A stretch of DNA of 5,046 nt from Promethearchaeota archaeon. Its GTDB lineage: Archaea > Asgardarchaeota > Lokiarchaeia > Sigynarchaeales > SOKP01. Below are positions 4,623-5,046 of the stretch, piece after piece; within the stretch, counting starts at the first letter, position 1; each line of letters begins with the position of its first letter. A program made the translations under genes and the position numbers. The notes beneath the pieces are model-generated. The model did not search any database. It worked only from the letters and a program-made list of their open reading frames with translations, and was not told where the DNA came from. The stretch covers positions 1 through 5,046 of the forward strand of contig JAHLWT010000290.1 of assembly GCA_019057775.1 (NCBI GenBank), given 5' to 3'.

Positions 4623-5046
4623 AGTTTATCTTTCATTTCAATATAGAAATCTAAGGAAGTAGGATTTCGTAAAGCTCCACGATTTGCTACTGGCATCCCA
4701 TGAATGATTTTTGTAACAGCTATTTCGACTTTTTTGTTGCTGAACGTATAAGGAATGCCATCTTCTGGTGTTGCGTAAATTATCTTAGGTACATGTCTTG
4801 GACTAGTCTTTTCACGTAAAGTTTGTCTGATTTTAGCTTGTAATTCGTCAGTTAATTCATAACCCTCATTAAGTAAAACAAACATTACGATACGGATGTC
4901 GCCTTCCCATTTCTGTCCGATAACTAGCGAGTCTGCTATTTCTGGAAGTTGTTCAACTACATTATAAATCTCTGCAGTACCAATTCTAACACCAGAAGGT
5001 TTTAAAACTGCGTCTGATCGACCCCAGAATGTTATACCGCCCGTAT
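4616..5046 (-). CDS. Acetoacetyl-CoA synthetase (acetoacetate-CoA ligase), C-terminal part
   Basis: The minus-strand frame is open from the right edge to TAA at 4616-4618, giving the last 142 complete codons of an ANL-superfamily acyl-CoA synthetase. The family makes acetoacetyl-CoA from acetoacetate, CoA and ATP in the cytoplasm. The visible part opens with the GRSD hinge motif (5012-5023), followed by VLKPSGVRIGTAEIYNVVE, which resembles the equivalent stretch of animal and bacterial acetoacetyl-CoA synthetases. SPRHVP, GIPYTFSNKKVEIAVTKIIHG and NPTSLDFY near the end are also characteristic and separate it from acetate-CoA ligases. The catalytic-type lysine of the A10 motif is K at 4733-4735; the glycine normally before it is Asn (4736-4738). 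A methionine at 4883-4885 is internal, not the start, because the homologous sequence continues upstream. The 5' end, about 500 codons by family length, lies outside the window. It converges on the flavodoxin-like gene with a 7-base overlap. Confidence 0.88.
   Translation of the reverse strand, partial: TGGITFWGRSDAVLKPSGVRIGTAEIYNVVEQLPEIADSLVIGQKWEGDIRIVMFVLLNEGYELTDELQAKIRQTLREKTSPRHVPKIIYATPEDGIPYTFSNKKVEIAVTKIIHGMPVANRGALRNPTSLDFYIEMKDKLQ

Overview
This is a low-GC window, about 30% G+C in the gene near its right end that I counted. It looks like part of an archaeal chromosome, most plausibly an Asgard-type (Lokiarchaeia-like) lineage, although the phylum is inferred and not proven. The clues are an AsnC/Lrp-type regulator, a flavodoxin-ferredoxin protein of the EFR1 type, TATA-like A/T boxes about 25-60 bases before genes, weak or absent Shine-Dalgarno sites at most starts, and oligo-T tracts after genes. 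I see no tRNA, rRNA, CRISPR array or insertion sequence.

Layout. Bases 2-55 may be the basic C-terminal tail of a gene entering from the left. Bases 99-1370 encode an Eis-like GNAT acetyltransferase with a C-terminal SCP2-like domain. A hairpin/oligo-T terminator follows at about 1383-1419. Then comes a promoter with a 13-base palindrome, and a regulator (1553-2437) built as a tandem duplication of an Lrp-like unit. A 277-base intergenic region (2438-2714) holds three T-tracts, several short palindromes and the promoter of the next group. That group has three genes on the plus strand: an EFR1-like flavodoxin/2x[4Fe-4S] protein (2715-3536), a four-helix membrane protein of unknown family with an unusually strong Shine-Dalgarno site and raised G+C (3559-4086), and a small flavodoxin-like protein (4128-4622). 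On the minus strand, the 3' end of an acetoacetyl-CoA synthetase gene (4616-5046, running off the right edge) converges on and overlaps the flavodoxin-like gene by 7 bases.

How they may work together. The EFR1-like protein, membrane protein and flavodoxin-like protein lie close together on one strand, with gaps of 22 and 41 bases. They could form a small electron-transfer module with a membrane component; this is inference from proximity only. The acetyltransferase and the regulator are probably separate transcription units. The acetoacetyl-CoA synthetase belongs to acyl-CoA metabolism, and nothing visible ties it to the redox genes. The most interesting points are the redox/membrane cassette with its compositionally distinct middle gene, the duplicated Lrp regulator with palindromes near it, and the convergent overlap in which a lysine-rich tail also supplies a T-tract on the other strand.
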